From positions 744,001 through 808,000 of the forward strand of contig JAHBZE010000001.1 of the NCBI GenBank assembly GCA_019635585.1: 64,000 nt of DNA, written 5' to 3'. The number at the start of each line of letters is the position of its first letter. Within the stretch, counting starts at the first letter, position 1. This stretch comes from Xanthobacteraceae bacterium. Lineage in GTDB: Bacteria > Pseudomonadota > Alphaproteobacteria > Rhizobiales > Xanthobacteraceae. Positions 8,711 to 18,834 of the stretch are shown piece after piece. The notes beneath the pieces are model-generated. The model was not told the DNA's origin. It saw only the letters and a list, made by a program, of their open reading frames with translations, and did not search any database. Position numbers and translations under genes: made by a program.

Positions 8711-10552
8711 ATGAGTAAAGCGCAGCATTTCGACGATGCCGGCGATCTTGCGCGGGTTATCGCGGAACGCGCGAGCAACAGGATCACGCTCGCGCTGCCC
8801 CTGGGTCTCGGCAAGGCCAATACGGTCGCGAATGCGATCTACGCTTATGTCGCAAACGATCCTTCGCTGAAGCTAAACATCTTCACGGCCCTGACGCTCG
8901 AGCGTCCTCGCGTTTCCGGCCTCGAGGCACGGTTCATCGACCCGGTACTGGACCGGTTATTCAAGGACTATCCCGAGCTTGCCTATGCACGCGCGTTACG
9001 CAGCGGAAAACTACCAAAGAACATTCAGGTCAGCGAATTCTTTTTCCTTGCCGGACGCTGGCTCGGCGTTCCGGCAGCGCAGCAGAATTATATCTCGGCA
9101 AACTACACGCACGCTTATCGCTACGTGCTCGACCGCGGCGTGAACGTGATCGCACAGCTCGTCGCGAAGCGCGTCGTCAATGGCGAGACGCGCTACAGCC
9201 TCGCCTGCAATACAGATCTCACACTCGATCTTCTGAAGGCGCGCGAGGAAGGCAAGGCAAATTTCGCGCTGGTCGCGGAAGTGAATTCCGAACTACCGTT
9301 CATGCCCGGCGACGGCGACCTGCCGGAAAGCGTATTCGACTTCGTCTATGAAAATCCGGATACGGATTTTCCGCTGTTCGCGCCACCAAAGCAGCCGGTA
9401 CCGCTCACCGCCTATGCCATCGGTCTGCATGCGGCGACGCTCGTCGAAGACGGCGGTACGCTGCAGATCGGAATCGGCGCAGAAGGCGACGCTGCGGCAC
9501 ACGGGCTCATCCTACGGCACAAGGAAAATGCTGCTTTCCGGGAAATGATCGCCGCCATTTCGCCGCACAGGAAAAGCGAATTCGGCACTTTCGAAACGGG
9601 GCTTTATGGCGCGTCCGAAATGCTGGTGGATTCCTTCCTCGACCTGATCGACGCCGGCGTGGTGAAGCGCGAGGTGGACGGGACGATCATTCACGGCGGC
9701 TTTTTTCTCGGCCCGAAGAATTTCTATCGCCGGCTCCGCGAGATGGACGACGTTACTCGCGCAAAAATCCAGATGAAAGCGATTTCCTTCGTCAACCAGC
9801 TCTACGGCGACGAGGAAAAGAAGCGCGCGGCGCGGACCAAAGCGCGTTTTATCAACAATGGCATGATGGCGACGCTGCTCGGCGCGGTGGTTTCCGATGG
9901 GCTCGATAACGGCGGCGTCGTTTCCGGCGTGGGCGGCCAGTATAATTTCGTGGCACAGGCCTTCGCGCTCGAAGATGCGCGCTCGGTGATCTGTGTCAAC
10001 GCCACACGCCGCATGGGCGGCAAGATTTCGTCGAACATCCGCTGGTCCTACGGACATGTGACCATCCCCCGACACCTGCGCGACATCGTCGTCACCGAAT
10101 ATGGCGTCGCTGATCTGCGCGGAAAATCCGATGAAGATGTGATCGCAGCGATGCTCTCGGTCGCGGACTCGCGCTTTCAGGGCGAGCTGCTGCGCGAAGC
10201 CAAAAGCCACGGCAAGATTCCCAAGCACTATGAAATCCCGGTGCAGCACCGCAACAACACGCCGAAACGAGTTGCAAAGGCGCTGACGACCTTTCAGGCG
10301 CGTGGTCTGTTACCTGATTTTCCGTTCGGCACGGATTTCGACGAGACCGAGCGGCGGCTCATTCCGGCGTTGCAGATGCTGAAGCAGAAGCAGTCGTCGC
10401 CGCTCTCGCTGGTTCCGGTATTGGTGCGCGGACTGATCGTACCCGAGAAGGCTTCCCGCGAAGAATGCGTCGAGCGAATGGGTCTTTCGGAAGCCAACTC
10501 GTTCAAGGATAAGTTGTATCGCGCGCTGCTGCGCGGCGCGCTCCGCGACTGA
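8711..10552 (+). CDS. Acetyl-CoA hydrolase/transferase family protein
   Basis: 613 residues, a two-domain CoA-transferase-fold protein. It contains ALPLGLGKANTVANAIY near the N-terminus, LYGASEMLVDSFLDLID in the middle (Glu of the GASE segment is a candidate catalytic Glu), and GVGGQYNFVAQAFAL with MGGKISSNIRW in the C-terminal half. Family members hydrolyse acetyl-CoA or move CoA between acyl groups. It is the last gene of the plus-strand acyl-CoA operon and its stop directly abuts the convergent isomerase gene. A CoA-transferase here could activate the acid substrate or release the final acyl-CoA; sequence alone does not decide. Confidence 0.85.
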   Translation: MSKAQHFDDAGDLARVIAERASNRITLALPLGLGKANTVANAIYAYVANDPSLKLNIFTALTLERPRVSGLEARFIDPVLDRLFKDYPELAYARALRSGKLPKNIQVSEFFFLAGRWLGVPAAQQNYISANYTHAYRYVLDRGVNVIAQLVAKRVVNGETRYSLACNTDLTLDLLKAREEGKANFALVAEVNSELPFMPGDGDLPESVFDFVYENPDTDFPLFAPPKQPVPLTAYAIGLHAATLVEDGGTLQIGIGAEGDAAAHGLILRHKENAAFREMIAAISPHRKSEFGTFETGLYGASEMLVDSFLDLIDAGVVKREVDGTIIHGGFFLGPKNFYRRLREMDDVTRAKIQMKAISFVNQLYGDEEKKRAARTKARFINNGMMATLLGAVVSDGLDNGGVVSGVGGQYNFVAQAFALEDARSVICVNATRRMGGKISSNIRWSYGHVTIPRHLRDIVVTEYGVADLRGKSDEDVIAAMLSVADSRFQGELLREAKSHGKIPKHYEIPVQHRNNTPKRVAKALTTFQARGLLPDFPFGTDFDETERRLIPALQMLKQKQSSPLSLVPVLVRGLIVPEKASREECVERMGLSEANSFKDKLYRALLRGALRD

Positions 10553-11380
10553 TTATTTGCAGAATTTGTTGTAGCGCTCGATGCAGGTCTTCAACACCTG
10601 CTCGCCCGGCTTCTTCCACCAGTCGCCAGCCGAAAAAATCTCGACTTCCTGCGGTCCGTGAAAGCCCGCGCCTTCGATCATGCCGCGGAACGCTTTCAGG
10701 TCGATCACGCCGTCGCCCATCATGCCGCGGTCGAGCAGAATATCCTTGGTCGGCACCAGCCAGTCGCAGATATGGTGCGCGAAGATGCGTTTCTCGCGGC
10801 CAGCGCGCGCGATCTGTTCCGCAAGTCCGGGCTCCCACCACACGTGATATACATCGATTGCGACTCCGACATCCGGTGCGATCTGCCCGGCCAGATCGAG
10901 CGCTTGCCGCAGCGTATTTACGCAGGCGCGGTCGGCGGCATACATCGGGTGCAGTGGTTCGATCGCGAGCGGCACCTTTGCTGCGCGTGCGTGATCGAGC
11001 ACGGCGTTGATACCTTCAGCCACTTGAAGGCGCGCGCCTTCGATATCTTTCGAACCCTGCGGCACGCCGCCGACAACGAGCACCAGACAGTCGGCGCCGA
11101 GTGCTGCCGCCTCGTCAATTGCATGCTTGTTGTCGTCGATCGCCGCCGCGCGGCCTTTCGCATCGCTCGCGGTGAACATGCCGCCCCGGCAATAGCCGGT
11201 GACCTGCATGCCGTTGTCTTTAATTACCTTCGCCGAGTTGTTCAGGCCGAACTTTGCAACCTGATCGCGCCAGGGGTCGACCGCCTTGATGCCGAGCTTC
11301 GCGCAGGCCTCGACCGCCTCGCCGAGATTCCACTGCTCGCGAACAGTCGCAAGATTGATCGATAGTCCTTGTGCGTTCAT
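10553..11380 (-). CDS. Sugar phosphate isomerase/epimerase family TIM-barrel protein
   Basis: 275 residues of the xylose-isomerase-like TIM barrel (AP endonuclease 2 superfamily). Candidate divalent-metal ligands are visible in the usual order: Glu in AIEPLHPMY, Asp and His in IDVYHVWW, His in FAHHICDW and Glu in GPQEVEIFS. Relatives include IolE dehydratase, IolI and hydroxypyruvate isomerase, which act on keto sugars or inosose. It is the last gene of an operon with the DUF993 protein (5 bp upstream) and the Gfo/Idh oxidoreductase. That context favours an isomerase or dehydratase acting on a keto intermediate produced by the dehydrogenase. Confidence 0.85.
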   Translation of the reverse strand: MNAQGLSINLATVREQWNLGEAVEACAKLGIKAVDPWRDQVAKFGLNNSAKVIKDNGMQVTGYCRGGMFTASDAKGRAAAIDDNKHAIDEAAALGADCLVLVVGGVPQGSKDIEGARLQVAEGINAVLDHARAAKVPLAIEPLHPMYAADRACVNTLRQALDLAGQIAPDVGVAIDVYHVWWEPGLAEQIARAGREKRIFAHHICDWLVPTKDILLDRGMMGDGVIDLKAFRGMIEGAGFHGPQEVEIFSAGDWWKKPGEQVLKTCIERYNKFCK

Positions 11381-11385
11381 TTCGA

Positions 11386-12552
11386 TCAGGCGATTCCGTG
11401 CACCGCAAGAAATTTTTTCATGCGCGATGCGGCGAGCTCCGGATCGTGCAACACGCGCGCTTTATCCGCGAGTCGAAAGAGCTCCGCAAGGTGCTGGATC
11501 GAACGCGCACTCTCTTGCCCGCCAATCATCAGGAAATGGTCCTGCTGACCGTTTAGCCAGGCCAGAAATACGATGCCGGTTTTGTAGAAGCGTGTTGGCG
11601 CCTTAAAGATGTGTCGAGAAAGCGGAACGGTAGGCTCAAGAATACCGTGGAAGCCTTGTAAGTCGTTTTTCGCGAGCCGCGCCAAGCCCGCCGAAGCCGC
11701 AGGTGCGATGCCGTCAAAGATTCCGAGCAGCGCTTCGGAATAACCTTCCTCGTCGCCGGCGATCAATTCGGCGTAGTTGAAATCGTCGCCCGTATACATC
11801 CGCACGCCTTTCGGCAGGCGGCGGCGCATTTCGATTTCTTTTTCCTTGGAGAGCAGCGAAATCTTCACGCCGTCCACTTTCGCGGCGTTGCGCGCGATGA
11901 TGTCGAGACAGACATCCATCGCCGCCATGTGATCATCGGAGCCCCAGTAGCCTTTCAGCGCCGGGTCGAACATCTCGCCGAGCCAGTGCAGGATCACCGG
12001 CTCCTTCACCTGACCGAGAATACGATCATAGACGCGCTTGTAATCTTCCGGGCCTTTCGCCGCGTACGCGAGTGCGCGGCTCGCCATCACGATCAGGCGG
12101 CCGCCGAGCTTTTCGATGACCTCGATCTGCTCTTCATAGGCGCGGATCACATCATCGACCGAAACGTCCGGTCCCGGCGTAATGTGATCGGTGCCGCAGC
12201 CGCAGGCGATCTTTACGCCCGGCCGGGACTTCGCAGCGTCCAGCGCGCGCTTGATCAATTCCTGCGCGCCGTTCCAGTCGAGCCCCATGCCGCGCTGCGC
12301 GGTGTCCATCGCCTCGGCCACGCCAAGGCCTAGGTCCCAGAGATAATGACGGAACGCGATGGTGCGATCCCAATCGATGGCAGGATCGATCCAGGGATCG
12401 TTGTTCGCGAGTGGATCGGCGACGACATGCGCCGCAGCGAACGCCACTCGATTGAACGAAGCGATTTCTTCCTTGGACGGAAACTTGATCGGCTCGCCGG
12501 TGGTATAGGCGGCAAGTTTTCGGTCGGTTGTCGGGAGCGAGAGCGTCGCCAT
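11386..12552 (-). CDS. DUF993 family protein, dihydrodipicolinate-synthase-like TIM barrel
   Basis: 388 residues starting MATLSLPTTDRKLAAYT. The ATG at 12552 follows the Gfo/Idh stop by 2 bp with AAGGTG upstream, which rules out a longer in-frame start. The family is uncharacterised but related to class I aldolases of the DHDPS/NAL type; Lys in VDGVKISLL is in the expected context for a Schiff-base lysine. Other features are ACGCGTDH and WLGEMFDPALKGYWGSDDH. A retro-aldol or lyase step on a keto acid or keto sugar is inferred from family and neighbours (Gfo/Idh dehydrogenase upstream, isomerase downstream). Confidence 0.85.
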   Translation of the reverse strand: MATLSLPTTDRKLAAYTTGEPIKFPSKEEIASFNRVAFAAAHVVADPLANNDPWIDPAIDWDRTIAFRHYLWDLGLGVAEAMDTAQRGMGLDWNGAQELIKRALDAAKSRPGVKIACGCGTDHITPGPDVSVDDVIRAYEEQIEVIEKLGGRLIVMASRALAYAAKGPEDYKRVYDRILGQVKEPVILHWLGEMFDPALKGYWGSDDHMAAMDVCLDIIARNAAKVDGVKISLLSKEKEIEMRRRLPKGVRMYTGDDFNYAELIAGDEEGYSEALLGIFDGIAPAASAGLARLAKNDLQGFHGILEPTVPLSRHIFKAPTRFYKTGIVFLAWLNGQQDHFLMIGGQESARSIQHLAELFRLADKARVLHDPELAASRMKKFLAVHGIA

Positions 12553-12554
12553 CG

Positions 12555-13709
12555 TCACACCTTCAGTTCGGGAACATCCAGCCAGCGGCGCTCGGCCCAG
12601 CTTTTCAGTCCGAGTTCGGCAAGCTGCACGCCCTTCGCGCCTTCCAAGAGATCGAATTTCCACGGCGTGTCTTCGACGAGGTGCCGGATGAAGCCTTCCC
12701 ACTGTACCTTGAAGCCGTTGTCATAGACCGTGTTGTCCGGCATCTCTTCCCACTGATCCTGAAACTTCATGGTCTGTGGCTCGTCCGGATTCCAGACCGG
12801 GCGCGGCGTGTTCACACGATGCTGCGTGTAACAGCGCGTGAGACCGGCAACAGCGGAGCCGTGCGTACCGTCGACATGGAAGGTCACGAGGTCGTCGCGC
12901 TTCACGCGCGTTGCCCATGAGGAGTTGATCTGCGCGATCACCCCGCCTTCAAGCTCGAAGGTAGCGTAAGCCGCGTCGTCAACATCGGCCTTGTACGGCT
13001 TGCCATGCTCGTCGATGCGCGTCGGGATATGCGTCGCGCCGAGACAGCTTACGGCTTTCACCTTGCCGAACAGATTGTCGAGTACGTAGCGCCAGTGGCA
13101 AAGCATATCGAGGATGATGCCGCCGCCGTCGGCCTTGCGGTAATTCCAGCTCGGCCGCTGCGCGGGCTGGCCCCAGTCGCCTTCGAACACCCAGTAGCCG
13201 AACTCGCCGCGCACCGAGAGAATTTTTCCGAAGAAGCCGGACTCGTTGAGCAATTGAATCTTGCGAAGTCCCGGCAGGAACAGCTTGTCCTGCACCACAC
13301 CGTGCTTGATGCCTTTTTGCTTGGCGAGCTTCGCCACCGCGAGCGCCTTGTCGAGTGAATCCGAAATCGGCTTTTCGCAATAGACATGCTTGCCGGCATT
13401 GATCGCCTTGGTCAGGAGATCCGTGCGCATCTGCGTGGTCGCGGCGTCGAAAAACACCGTGTCGTCCGGATTTTTGAGCGCGGCGTCGAGATCGGAGGTC
13501 GAGCGCTCGATGCCGTATTGCTTCGCGAGCGCGGCCACCTTCTCCGCGTTGCGGCCAACGAGGATCGGATCCGGCATCACGCGGTCGCCATTCGAAAGCA
13601 CGACCCCGCCCTGTTTGCGGATCGCGACAATCGAGCGAACCAGATGCTGGTTCAGGCCCATCCGTCCCGTGACGCCGTTCATGATGATGCCAAGGCGCTG
13701 CGTCGCCAT
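12555..13709 (-). CDS. Gfo/Idh/MocA family NAD(P)-dependent oxidoreductase
   Basis: 384 residues starting MATQRLGIIMNG; the ATG at 13709 has GGGGAGAG upstream, better than an alternative start 20 codons earlier. The N-terminal Rossmann motif is GVTGRMGLNQH, followed by the family motif YCEKPISDS (about 112-120) and a C-terminal Gfo/Idh domain with DMLCHWRYVLDNL. Members oxidise or reduce hydroxyls of sugars, cyclitols and related compounds. It is the first gene of a three-gene operon with DUF993 and the isomerase, read from a promoter overlapped by the 16-bp palindrome at 13762-13777. Confidence 0.9.
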   Translation of the reverse strand: MATQRLGIIMNGVTGRMGLNQHLVRSIVAIRKQGGVVLSNGDRVMPDPILVGRNAEKVAALAKQYGIERSTSDLDAALKNPDDTVFFDAATTQMRTDLLTKAINAGKHVYCEKPISDSLDKALAVAKLAKQKGIKHGVVQDKLFLPGLRKIQLLNESGFFGKILSVRGEFGYWVFEGDWGQPAQRPSWNYRKADGGGIILDMLCHWRYVLDNLFGKVKAVSCLGATHIPTRIDEHGKPYKADVDDAAYATFELEGGVIAQINSSWATRVKRDDLVTFHVDGTHGSAVAGLTRCYTQHRVNTPRPVWNPDEPQTMKFQDQWEEMPDNTVYDNGFKVQWEGFIRHLVEDTPWKFDLLEGAKGVQLAELGLKSWAERRWLDVPELKV

Positions 13710-13761
13710 TTTTCGCTCTCCCCGGAGTTTCTGAACACGGCCGTCTTGCATGCGGCCGTAA

Positions 13762-13777
13762 GTAACCAATTAGTTAC
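13762..13777. promoter_or_regulatory. Operator-like palindrome, copy 1 (GTAACCAATTAGTTAC)
   Basis: Inverted repeat GTAAC-CAATTA-GTTAC between the TetR stop and the Gfo/Idh start. The same 16-bp pattern recurs at 18835-18850 and 21931-21946, each adjoining a promoter of this cluster. The palindromic form and the neighbouring TetR gene suggest a TetR-dimer site; the binding protein is inferred. Confidence 0.75.
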
Positions 13778-13805
13778 AAGTACGCCCGCCCGGATTTTCC
13801 GTCAA
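13777..13805 (-). promoter_or_regulatory. Sigma70-type promoter of the Gfo/Idh-DUF993-isomerase operon
   Basis: On the minus strand TTGACG (13805-13800), a 17-bp spacer and TACTTG (13782-13777). The palindrome begins at the last base of the -10 element and covers the expected start site. The -10 is a poor match, so confidence is moderate. Confidence 0.5.
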
Positions 13806-13808
13806 TAG

Positions 13809-14474
13809 TCACGGACGCAGGTAACCGAGCACAACCTCGACCAGATGGCGGCCGCGGGCCTTGATGCTGTCGGGCGCGGTAAGGTCGCGGCCAAAGATCG
13901 TGGACAACGTGTAGCGATTGGAAAGGTAGAAAAAGCCGAGTGCTGCGATCGAAATATAGAGTTCGACCGGGTCCACGTCCTTGCGAAACACCCTGGTCTT
14001 CGCGCCGCGCTCCAAAAGATCGTCGATCATGCCGACCAGCGGCGAATGCAACTCGCGTATTTTCTTCGAGCGTTTCAGGTAGGCCGCGCGATGCAGGTTC
14101 TCGGTCGCAAGCAGACTCAGGAACTCTGGGTGTGCACGGTAGTAATCCCAGGTGAACTGGACGAGCTCGCGCATACCCTCCACGGGATCGCGCTGCTTCA
14201 GGTCAAGCTTGATTTCTTCGGAGCGAATCAGTTGATACGCGGCTTCGAGCACGGCGAGATAAAGGCCATCCTTGTCGCCGAAGTAATGGTAGATCATCCG
14301 CTTGTTGACGCCGGCGCGCTCCGCGATTTCATCGACGCGCGCCCCGCCAAGTCCCTTCGCGGTAATTTCAGCGGTCGCGGCGGCGAGGATCACCGCGCGC
14401 GTGCGCTCGGGGTCGCGCACGTTGCCGTTCGCGCGTTTTGGCACCGCCTTCTTCGCTGCAAGCACAGTTGCCAT
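13809..14474 (-). CDS. TetR family transcriptional regulator
   Basis: 221 residues. The ATG at 14474 overlaps the stop of the upstream flavoprotein gene (TGATG), so translation is coupled; a 15-codon longer start is less likely. The N-terminal HTH is typical: TRAVILAAATAEITAKGLGG, then VDEIAERAGVNKRMIYHYFG. The C-terminal ligand domain is of the TetR_C type with a Trp/Tyr-rich middle. It is the terminal gene of the importer operon and lies directly before the promoter with palindrome copy 1. It is the obvious candidate to bind the three 16-bp palindromes and to sense a pathway intermediate (inference). Confidence 0.9.
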   Translation of the reverse strand: MATVLAAKKAVPKRANGNVRDPERTRAVILAAATAEITAKGLGGARVDEIAERAGVNKRMIYHYFGDKDGLYLAVLEAAYQLIRSEEIKLDLKQRDPVEGMRELVQFTWDYYRAHPEFLSLLATENLHRAAYLKRSKKIRELHSPLVGMIDDLLERGAKTRVFRKDVDPVELYISIAALGFFYLSNRYTLSTIFGRDLTAPDSIKARGRHLVEVVLGYLRP

Positions 14475-16078
14475 CAGTGCAATGCCTTCAATCGATCGGT
14501 AATTGGCGGCGGTGCCCAATCCGCCTTGATGCCGAGATCGGAAAGAATTACTTGCGCGGCGTTGTAGCCCGGGAGCCCCGTGACGTTTCCGCCCGGATGG
14601 CTCGACGAGCCGCAGAGATACAAGTTCGGAATATGCGCACGATAACTGCCTGCACCCGGGAACGGGCGGTCGTGTCCGATCTGGCCGTTGGTAAAGGCGC
14701 CGATCAACAAATCCGCTTCGCGCATGTTCGGCAATTCGCGCTCGACATCGAGCGGCGAACGCGTGAAGGCGTCGATCACTGCGCCTTCCAGATTCGGCGC
14801 GTGCTTCCGCCAGAGCGCGAGCATCTTCTCGCCGTGCTTATCCTTGTAGGCGTCCCAGCTCTGCGGATCGCCATGCAAATGATAGGGCAGCTTCTCCCAC
14901 ATAAAGGCGGCGTGTTTGCCTGCCGGCGCCTGCGCCGGATCGAACAGCGAAGGCGTCGCGCCCCACATCACGGTATTGGGCACCGTCCCCGCCTCGTGGT
15001 GACGCACGATGTCGCCGAATTGATCGACATGGTCGAGGCCCATGATGACCATGAATGCTTTCGCGAGTGCAGGATTGCTCTTGGCGGCCGCGTATTGCGG
15101 GGCTTCATTCAGATTGAGATGCAGCGCGAACAGCGGCGCGAGCAAGTTGTATTGAAATTTCGATGCGAGATCGCGGATTTCTCGCGGCACGAGTGCTTCG
15201 TCGAGCAGATCGAGAAAGGTCTGCTGCGGGTTCAGCGCAGAGGCGACGAAACTGTTCGCGCGCAGCACCTCTCCTTCCCGCGTTTCCACGCCGACTGCCT
15301 TGCCGTTTTCGATCACAATGCGCGCAGGCTCGGTCAGAAGCCGAATCTCGCCCCCGCTTTCGCGCACCGCGTTTTCGAGCGCTCGTGCGAGCGCTGCCGT
15401 GCCGCCGCGCGACATCTGCGCCTTCGCGGGAGAAGCCAGAAGTGCTGCGATGTGATGACCAAACCCCTTCACGCGCAGATCGACTTCGCGCAGACCGTTG
15501 AAAAACAGAAGCCCCGCCTTCACCGCCGGATGTTCGAATTCCTGATGCACGAATTCGAGCGGAGACAACGCGCTTACTTCGAGCAACCTACGTCCGGCGG
15601 CGCTTTTTTCGAGGAGCGCGCGGCGCTCGTGTTTCGGTAGCGGCGGCGACTTCGCTTCCCAGGAAAGGATGTCGCGGACGATCGGCACGAAATCGCTCTG
15701 CCAGCGCTTCAGCGTCTCAGCATCTTTCTTCGAGAACTTCTCGAACGAGGCAACGGTACGCTCGATGTCGGTCCACCACTCTAACGAGCGGTCGTCGCTT
15801 AGAATCATCGCGACGTTCAATTCCGGCTCGATATACTTCGCGCCGTGACGATCGAGTTCGAGGTCGGCATACCACGGCATGTTGGTGATCGCGCGCTGGA
15901 AGAAGGCATGCGTGTTGTGCAGGAAGCCCGGACGGCGCGGGTCTTCCATGGTCGCAAGCCCGCCGCCGGCGATATGGCGGCGGTCGATCGAGAGAATCTT
16001 CAGTCCGGCCTTGCCGAGATAGGCCTGCAGCACGAGCGCGTTATGACCCGCGCCGATGATGATGCCGTCCCAGCTCAT
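14474..16078 (-). CDS. Phytoene-desaturase-like NAD(P)/FAD-dependent oxidoreductase
   Basis: 534 residues. The dinucleotide-binding motif [19 protein letters not shown] starts at residue 4, followed by the acidic end of strand 2 (ILSIDRR). The C-terminal [20 protein letters not shown] is the closing FAD motif of the CrtI/phytoene desaturase superfamily. Most members outside carotenoid clusters are of unknown substrate. There are no carotenoid genes nearby, so a catabolic desaturation or dehydrogenation of the imported compound is more likely. The start overlaps the ABC ATPase stop (ATGA), and the stop overlaps the TetR start. Confidence 0.88.
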   Translation of the reverse strand: MSWDGIIIGAGHNALVLQAYLGKAGLKILSIDRRHIAGGGLATMEDPRRPGFLHNTHAFFQRAITNMPWYADLELDRHGAKYIEPELNVAMILSDDRSLEWWTDIERTVASFEKFSKKDAETLKRWQSDFVPIVRDILSWEAKSPPLPKHERRALLEKSAAGRRLLEVSALSPLEFVHQEFEHPAVKAGLLFFNGLREVDLRVKGFGHHIAALLASPAKAQMSRGGTAALARALENAVRESGGEIRLLTEPARIVIENGKAVGVETREGEVLRANSFVASALNPQQTFLDLLDEALVPREIRDLASKFQYNLLAPLFALHLNLNEAPQYAAAKSNPALAKAFMVIMGLDHVDQFGDIVRHHEAGTVPNTVMWGATPSLFDPAQAPAGKHAAFMWEKLPYHLHGDPQSWDAYKDKHGEKMLALWRKHAPNLEGAVIDAFTRSPLDVERELPNMREADLLIGAFTNGQIGHDRPFPGAGSYRAHIPNLYLCGSSSHPGGNVTGLPGYNAAQVILSDLGIKADWAPPPITDRLKALH

Positions 16079-16839
16079 TCCATTCCCAGGAGGCGATATA
16101 TCCGGCGGGTGTATTCGCCGAATTTCTCTGTGTTGCGCACGTCGAGCGTGCGCGGAAACGGAATATCGACCTCGAAATTGTCGGCCATCTTGGCGGGGCC
16201 AGCCGTCAGCACCACCACGCGCGAGCCGAGAAAGACGGCTTCGGTGATGCCGTGAGTGACGAAGATAATGGTCTTCTTCGACTCGCCCCAGATGCGGAGC
16301 AATTCGAGATTCATCTTTTCGCGCGTCAGCGCGTCGAGTGCGCCGAAGGGTTCATCCATCAGCACGAGCTTCGGATCGTGCACCAGCGAACGTGCGATCG
16401 AAGCGCGCTGCTGCATGCCGCCGGAAAGCTCGTAAGGGTATTTCTCTTCGTGACCTTTGAGGCCGACGAGGTCGAGCAGTTCATAAGCGCGCTTGCGCGC
16501 GACATCATAGGGAATGCCGAGGATTTCGGTCGGCAGCATCACGTTCTCGACGATGCGGCGCCATTTCAGCAGCAATGGCTGCTGGAAGACCATGCCGATG
16601 TCGCGCGCGGGGTTGAAGGGCTGCGCTTTCGAACCGATGCGCACGGTGCCGGCGTCGAAGCCGTGAAGGCCCGCGAGAATTTTCAGCAATGTCGTCTTGC
16701 CGCAGCCGGAAGGGCCGACCAGCGAGACGAGTTCGCCCTGCTCGACATCGAAGGTCGCTTCCGACACGGCCAAGAATTCCTCGCCCCGCGTGCGGTAGAT
16801 TTTCTTGACGCCGTCGAGATGAATGAATGCTTCGCTCAT
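16075..16839 (-). CDS. ABC transporter ATP-binding protein, SsuB/TauB-like
   Basis: 254 residues. Walker [10 protein letters not shown] (about 43-51), Q-loop [11 protein letters not shown], signature [15 protein letters not shown] and Walker [13 protein letters not shown] are intact. This subfamily powers importers for nitrate, sulfonates, taurine and pyrimidine-type substrates. It lies 7 bp after the permease gene and overlaps the flavoprotein gene. It belongs with the permease at 16847 and the binding protein at 18928. Confidence 0.93.
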   Translation of the reverse strand: MSEAFIHLDGVKKIYRTRGEEFLAVSEATFDVEQGELVSLVGPSGCGKTTLLKILAGLHGFDAGTVRIGSKAQPFNPARDIGMVFQQPLLLKWRRIVENVMLPTEILGIPYDVARKRAYELLDLVGLKGHEEKYPYELSGGMQQRASIARSLVHDPKLVLMDEPFGALDALTREKMNLELLRIWGESKKTIIFVTHGITEAVFLGSRVVVLTAGPAKMADNFEVDIPFPRTLDVRNTEKFGEYTRRIYRLLGME

Positions 16840-16846
16840 GATGCGC

Positions 16847-17614
16847 CTATCGAATCCGCGCGTCTTTGACGACGAAGTACCGCTCGAGACCGAGCACGAT
16901 GCCGTAAAGAATGCCGCCGAGCAGCGTAATCAAAATCACGGCCATGAACATCGCCGCGGTGTCGAGCGTCACTTGCACTTGCAGCATCAGGTAGCCGAGG
17001 CCGCGCTCCGAGCCGAGGAATTCGCCGACGATCGCGCCTGCGACCGCGAGGATCGCCGCCACCTTCATACCCGAGAAGATGTAAGGCAGCGCGCCGGGAA
17101 GCTGGATTTTCGTAAACAACTGCCAGCGCGAACCGCGCAGCGTGCGAACGAGGTCGAGAAGATCGGGCTCGACTTCGCGAAGTCCGCGCGCGGTCGTCAG
17201 CACGATGGGGAAGAAGCAGATCGCGAACGCCATCAGCGTGTTCGGCCAGATGCCGTATTTGAACCAGACGATCATCAGTGGACCGAGCGCCACCTTCGGG
17301 ATCATGTTGAGGCTGACCAAGAGCGGCATCGCCAGCATTTCGAGCCAGCGGAACCACGAAAAGAGCAGCGCGCAGAGGATGCCGAAGATCGCGGCAATCA
17401 GAAAACCGCCGAAAATTTCGATCGCGGTCGCAGCGATATTCTCGAACCAGCGATAATTGGGTGTGACCAGCGCCTGCAACGTGTCGTAAGGCGTGGGCAT
17501 CACGACCTTCGGCACCTTGCCGTAGACGACGAAGAAGTGCCAGGCGGCGATCAGGATCAGATGGCTGAGAACGGCGAGCGCATAGCGCTGCAGCTGCTCG
17601 TTGCTTCCGCTCAT
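16847..17614 (-). CDS. ABC transporter permease, SsuC/TauC-like
   Basis: 255 residues starting [24 protein letters not shown] precedes the ATG, so the 20-codon longer frame is rejected. About six membrane segments are visible. The cytoplasmic EAA-type loop ([20 protein letters not shown]) that contacts the ATPase is present. Inner-membrane subunit of the NMT1-type importer encoded by this cluster. Confidence 0.92.
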   Translation of the reverse strand: MSGSNEQLQRYALAVLSHLILIAAWHFFVVYGKVPKVVMPTPYDTLQALVTPNYRWFENIAATAIEIFGGFLIAAIFGILCALLFSWFRWLEMLAMPLLVSLNMIPKVALGPLMIVWFKYGIWPNTLMAFAICFFPIVLTTARGLREVEPDLLDLVRTLRGSRWQLFTKIQLPGALPYIFSGMKVAAILAVAGAIVGEFLGSERGLGYLMLQVQVTLDTAAMFMAVILITLLGGILYGIVLGLERYFVVKDARIR

Positions 17615-17675
17615 TGTTAGTCTCCCCTTCCCGCCGCTACTATCGGGAAAGCGGGCCGCACTCGCAACCCGCACC

Positions 17676-18737
17676 TCATGCCAGCCACCGCGCGAGATTG
17701 TCGCGAACGAAAGCGTCGTCGTTCAGGTGCGGATAAGCACGATAAACGCGGTCGATTTCTTCCTTCTGCCCCGGCCCGAGCGTCTCTTTCGGATCAAGAC
17801 ACCAGGTGCCTTCGAGCAGTCCCTGACGGCGCAGGATTTCGTGGCAGCCGCAGATCACGCCGTGGAAGTCGTTAGCGACGTCGAAGATCGCGGCGTTACA
17901 GTCGGTGACCTGCGAGTCGAGCGCAAGCATCTCCGCAGAAACCGAAGTTTGCGCGGCTTCTTTTTGCGCGCGTGCGAGCAGCTCCACCGCGCGTTTCACC
18001 CAGCAACTCCAGTGGCCGAGCAGACCGCCTTTGATCCGCACCGTTACGGGCTTGCCGTCGCGCATGACGACAAACGGCGTCACCAGATCGAGCACGATGT
18101 GATCGTCGTTGCCGGTGTAAAGCGTGATGCGGTCTTCGGCGCGCGCTTCGACGACGCCGCGGATCACGTCGAGCGTGCGGTAGCGGTTGAAGGGCGCCAT
18201 CTTGATCGCGACGACGTTCTCGATTTCCGCGAAGCGCTTCCAGAACGACGCCGGAAGCACGATGCCGCCGACCGCCGGCTGGAGATAAAAGCCGACGAGG
18301 GGAATCTCGGCCGCGACTTTCTTCGCGTGTTCGATCAGTTCGTCCTCGGAAGAACCCTTCATCGCCGCGAGCGAAAGCAGGCCCGCGTGATAGCCGAGGC
18401 CGGCGGCGGTCTGCGCTTCTTTCACGGCCTGCGCGGTTTTTCCCGCGAGCCCTGCAATCATGACGAGCGGTTGTTTGGTCCAGTCGCGCGCGGTCTTCAT
18501 GGCAAGCGAAAGCACCGGCTCGTAGAGTCCGACATCGCGAATTGCAAACTGCGTCGTATGCACGCCGACCGCGAGCCCGCCGGAACCGGCGTCGATGTAG
18601 TAGCGGGTAAGCGCCCGCTGGCGGCGCTCGTCGAATTTACGCGCGCTATCCAGCGCCAAAGGATGCGCGGGAATCACCGCGCCGTTGCGCAGCACGGACA
18701 GCACTTCCGCAGGCAAATCGTTCCAGCGTAACGCCAC
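17676..18737 (-). CDS. Dihydrodipicolinate synthase family aldolase-like protein
   Basis: 353 residues, GTG start with GGGAGAG upstream. A DHDPS/N-acetylneuraminate lyase TIM barrel: GGLAVGVHTTQFA occupies the place of the usual GTTGE substrate loop, a Tyr lies in VGFYLQPAVGG, and Lys in VVAIKMAPFNRY is the likely Schiff-base lysine (about residue 175). The altered loop argues against true DHDPS activity. It is the first gene of the importer-flavoprotein-TetR operon. With DUF993, it gives the cluster two different aldolase-fold proteins. Confidence 0.88.
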   Translation of the reverse strand: MALRWNDLPAEVLSVLRNGAVIPAHPLALDSARKFDERRQRALTRYYIDAGSGGLAVGVHTTQFAIRDVGLYEPVLSLAMKTARDWTKQPLVMIAGLAGKTAQAVKEAQTAAGLGYHAGLLSLAAMKGSSEDELIEHAKKVAAEIPLVGFYLQPAVGGIVLPASFWKRFAEIENVVAIKMAPFNRYRTLDVIRGVVEARAEDRITLYTGNDDHIVLDLVTPFVVMRDGKPVTVRIKGGLLGHWSCWVKRAVELLARAQKEAAQTSVSAEMLALDSQVTDCNAAIFDVANDFHGVICGCHEILRRQGLLEGTWCLDPKETLGPGQKEEIDRVYRAYPHLNDDAFVRDNLARWLA

Positions 18738-18802
18738 GCGTCTCTCCCTCGGCCCTCGTCGCGGTGCGGAAAGAAATCCGCCCGCGCTTACTTTCGCGCC
18801 AT

Positions 18803-18831
18803 TTGACAGGCGCTTTGGCCGCTCCTATCGT
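18803..18831 (+). promoter_or_regulatory. Sigma70-type promoter of the NMT1-type binding protein gene
   Basis: TTGACA (18803-18808), 17-bp spacer, TATCGT (18826-18831), with palindrome copy 2 starting 4 bp further on and covering the expected start site. Confidence 0.65.
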
Positions 18832-18834
18832 CTT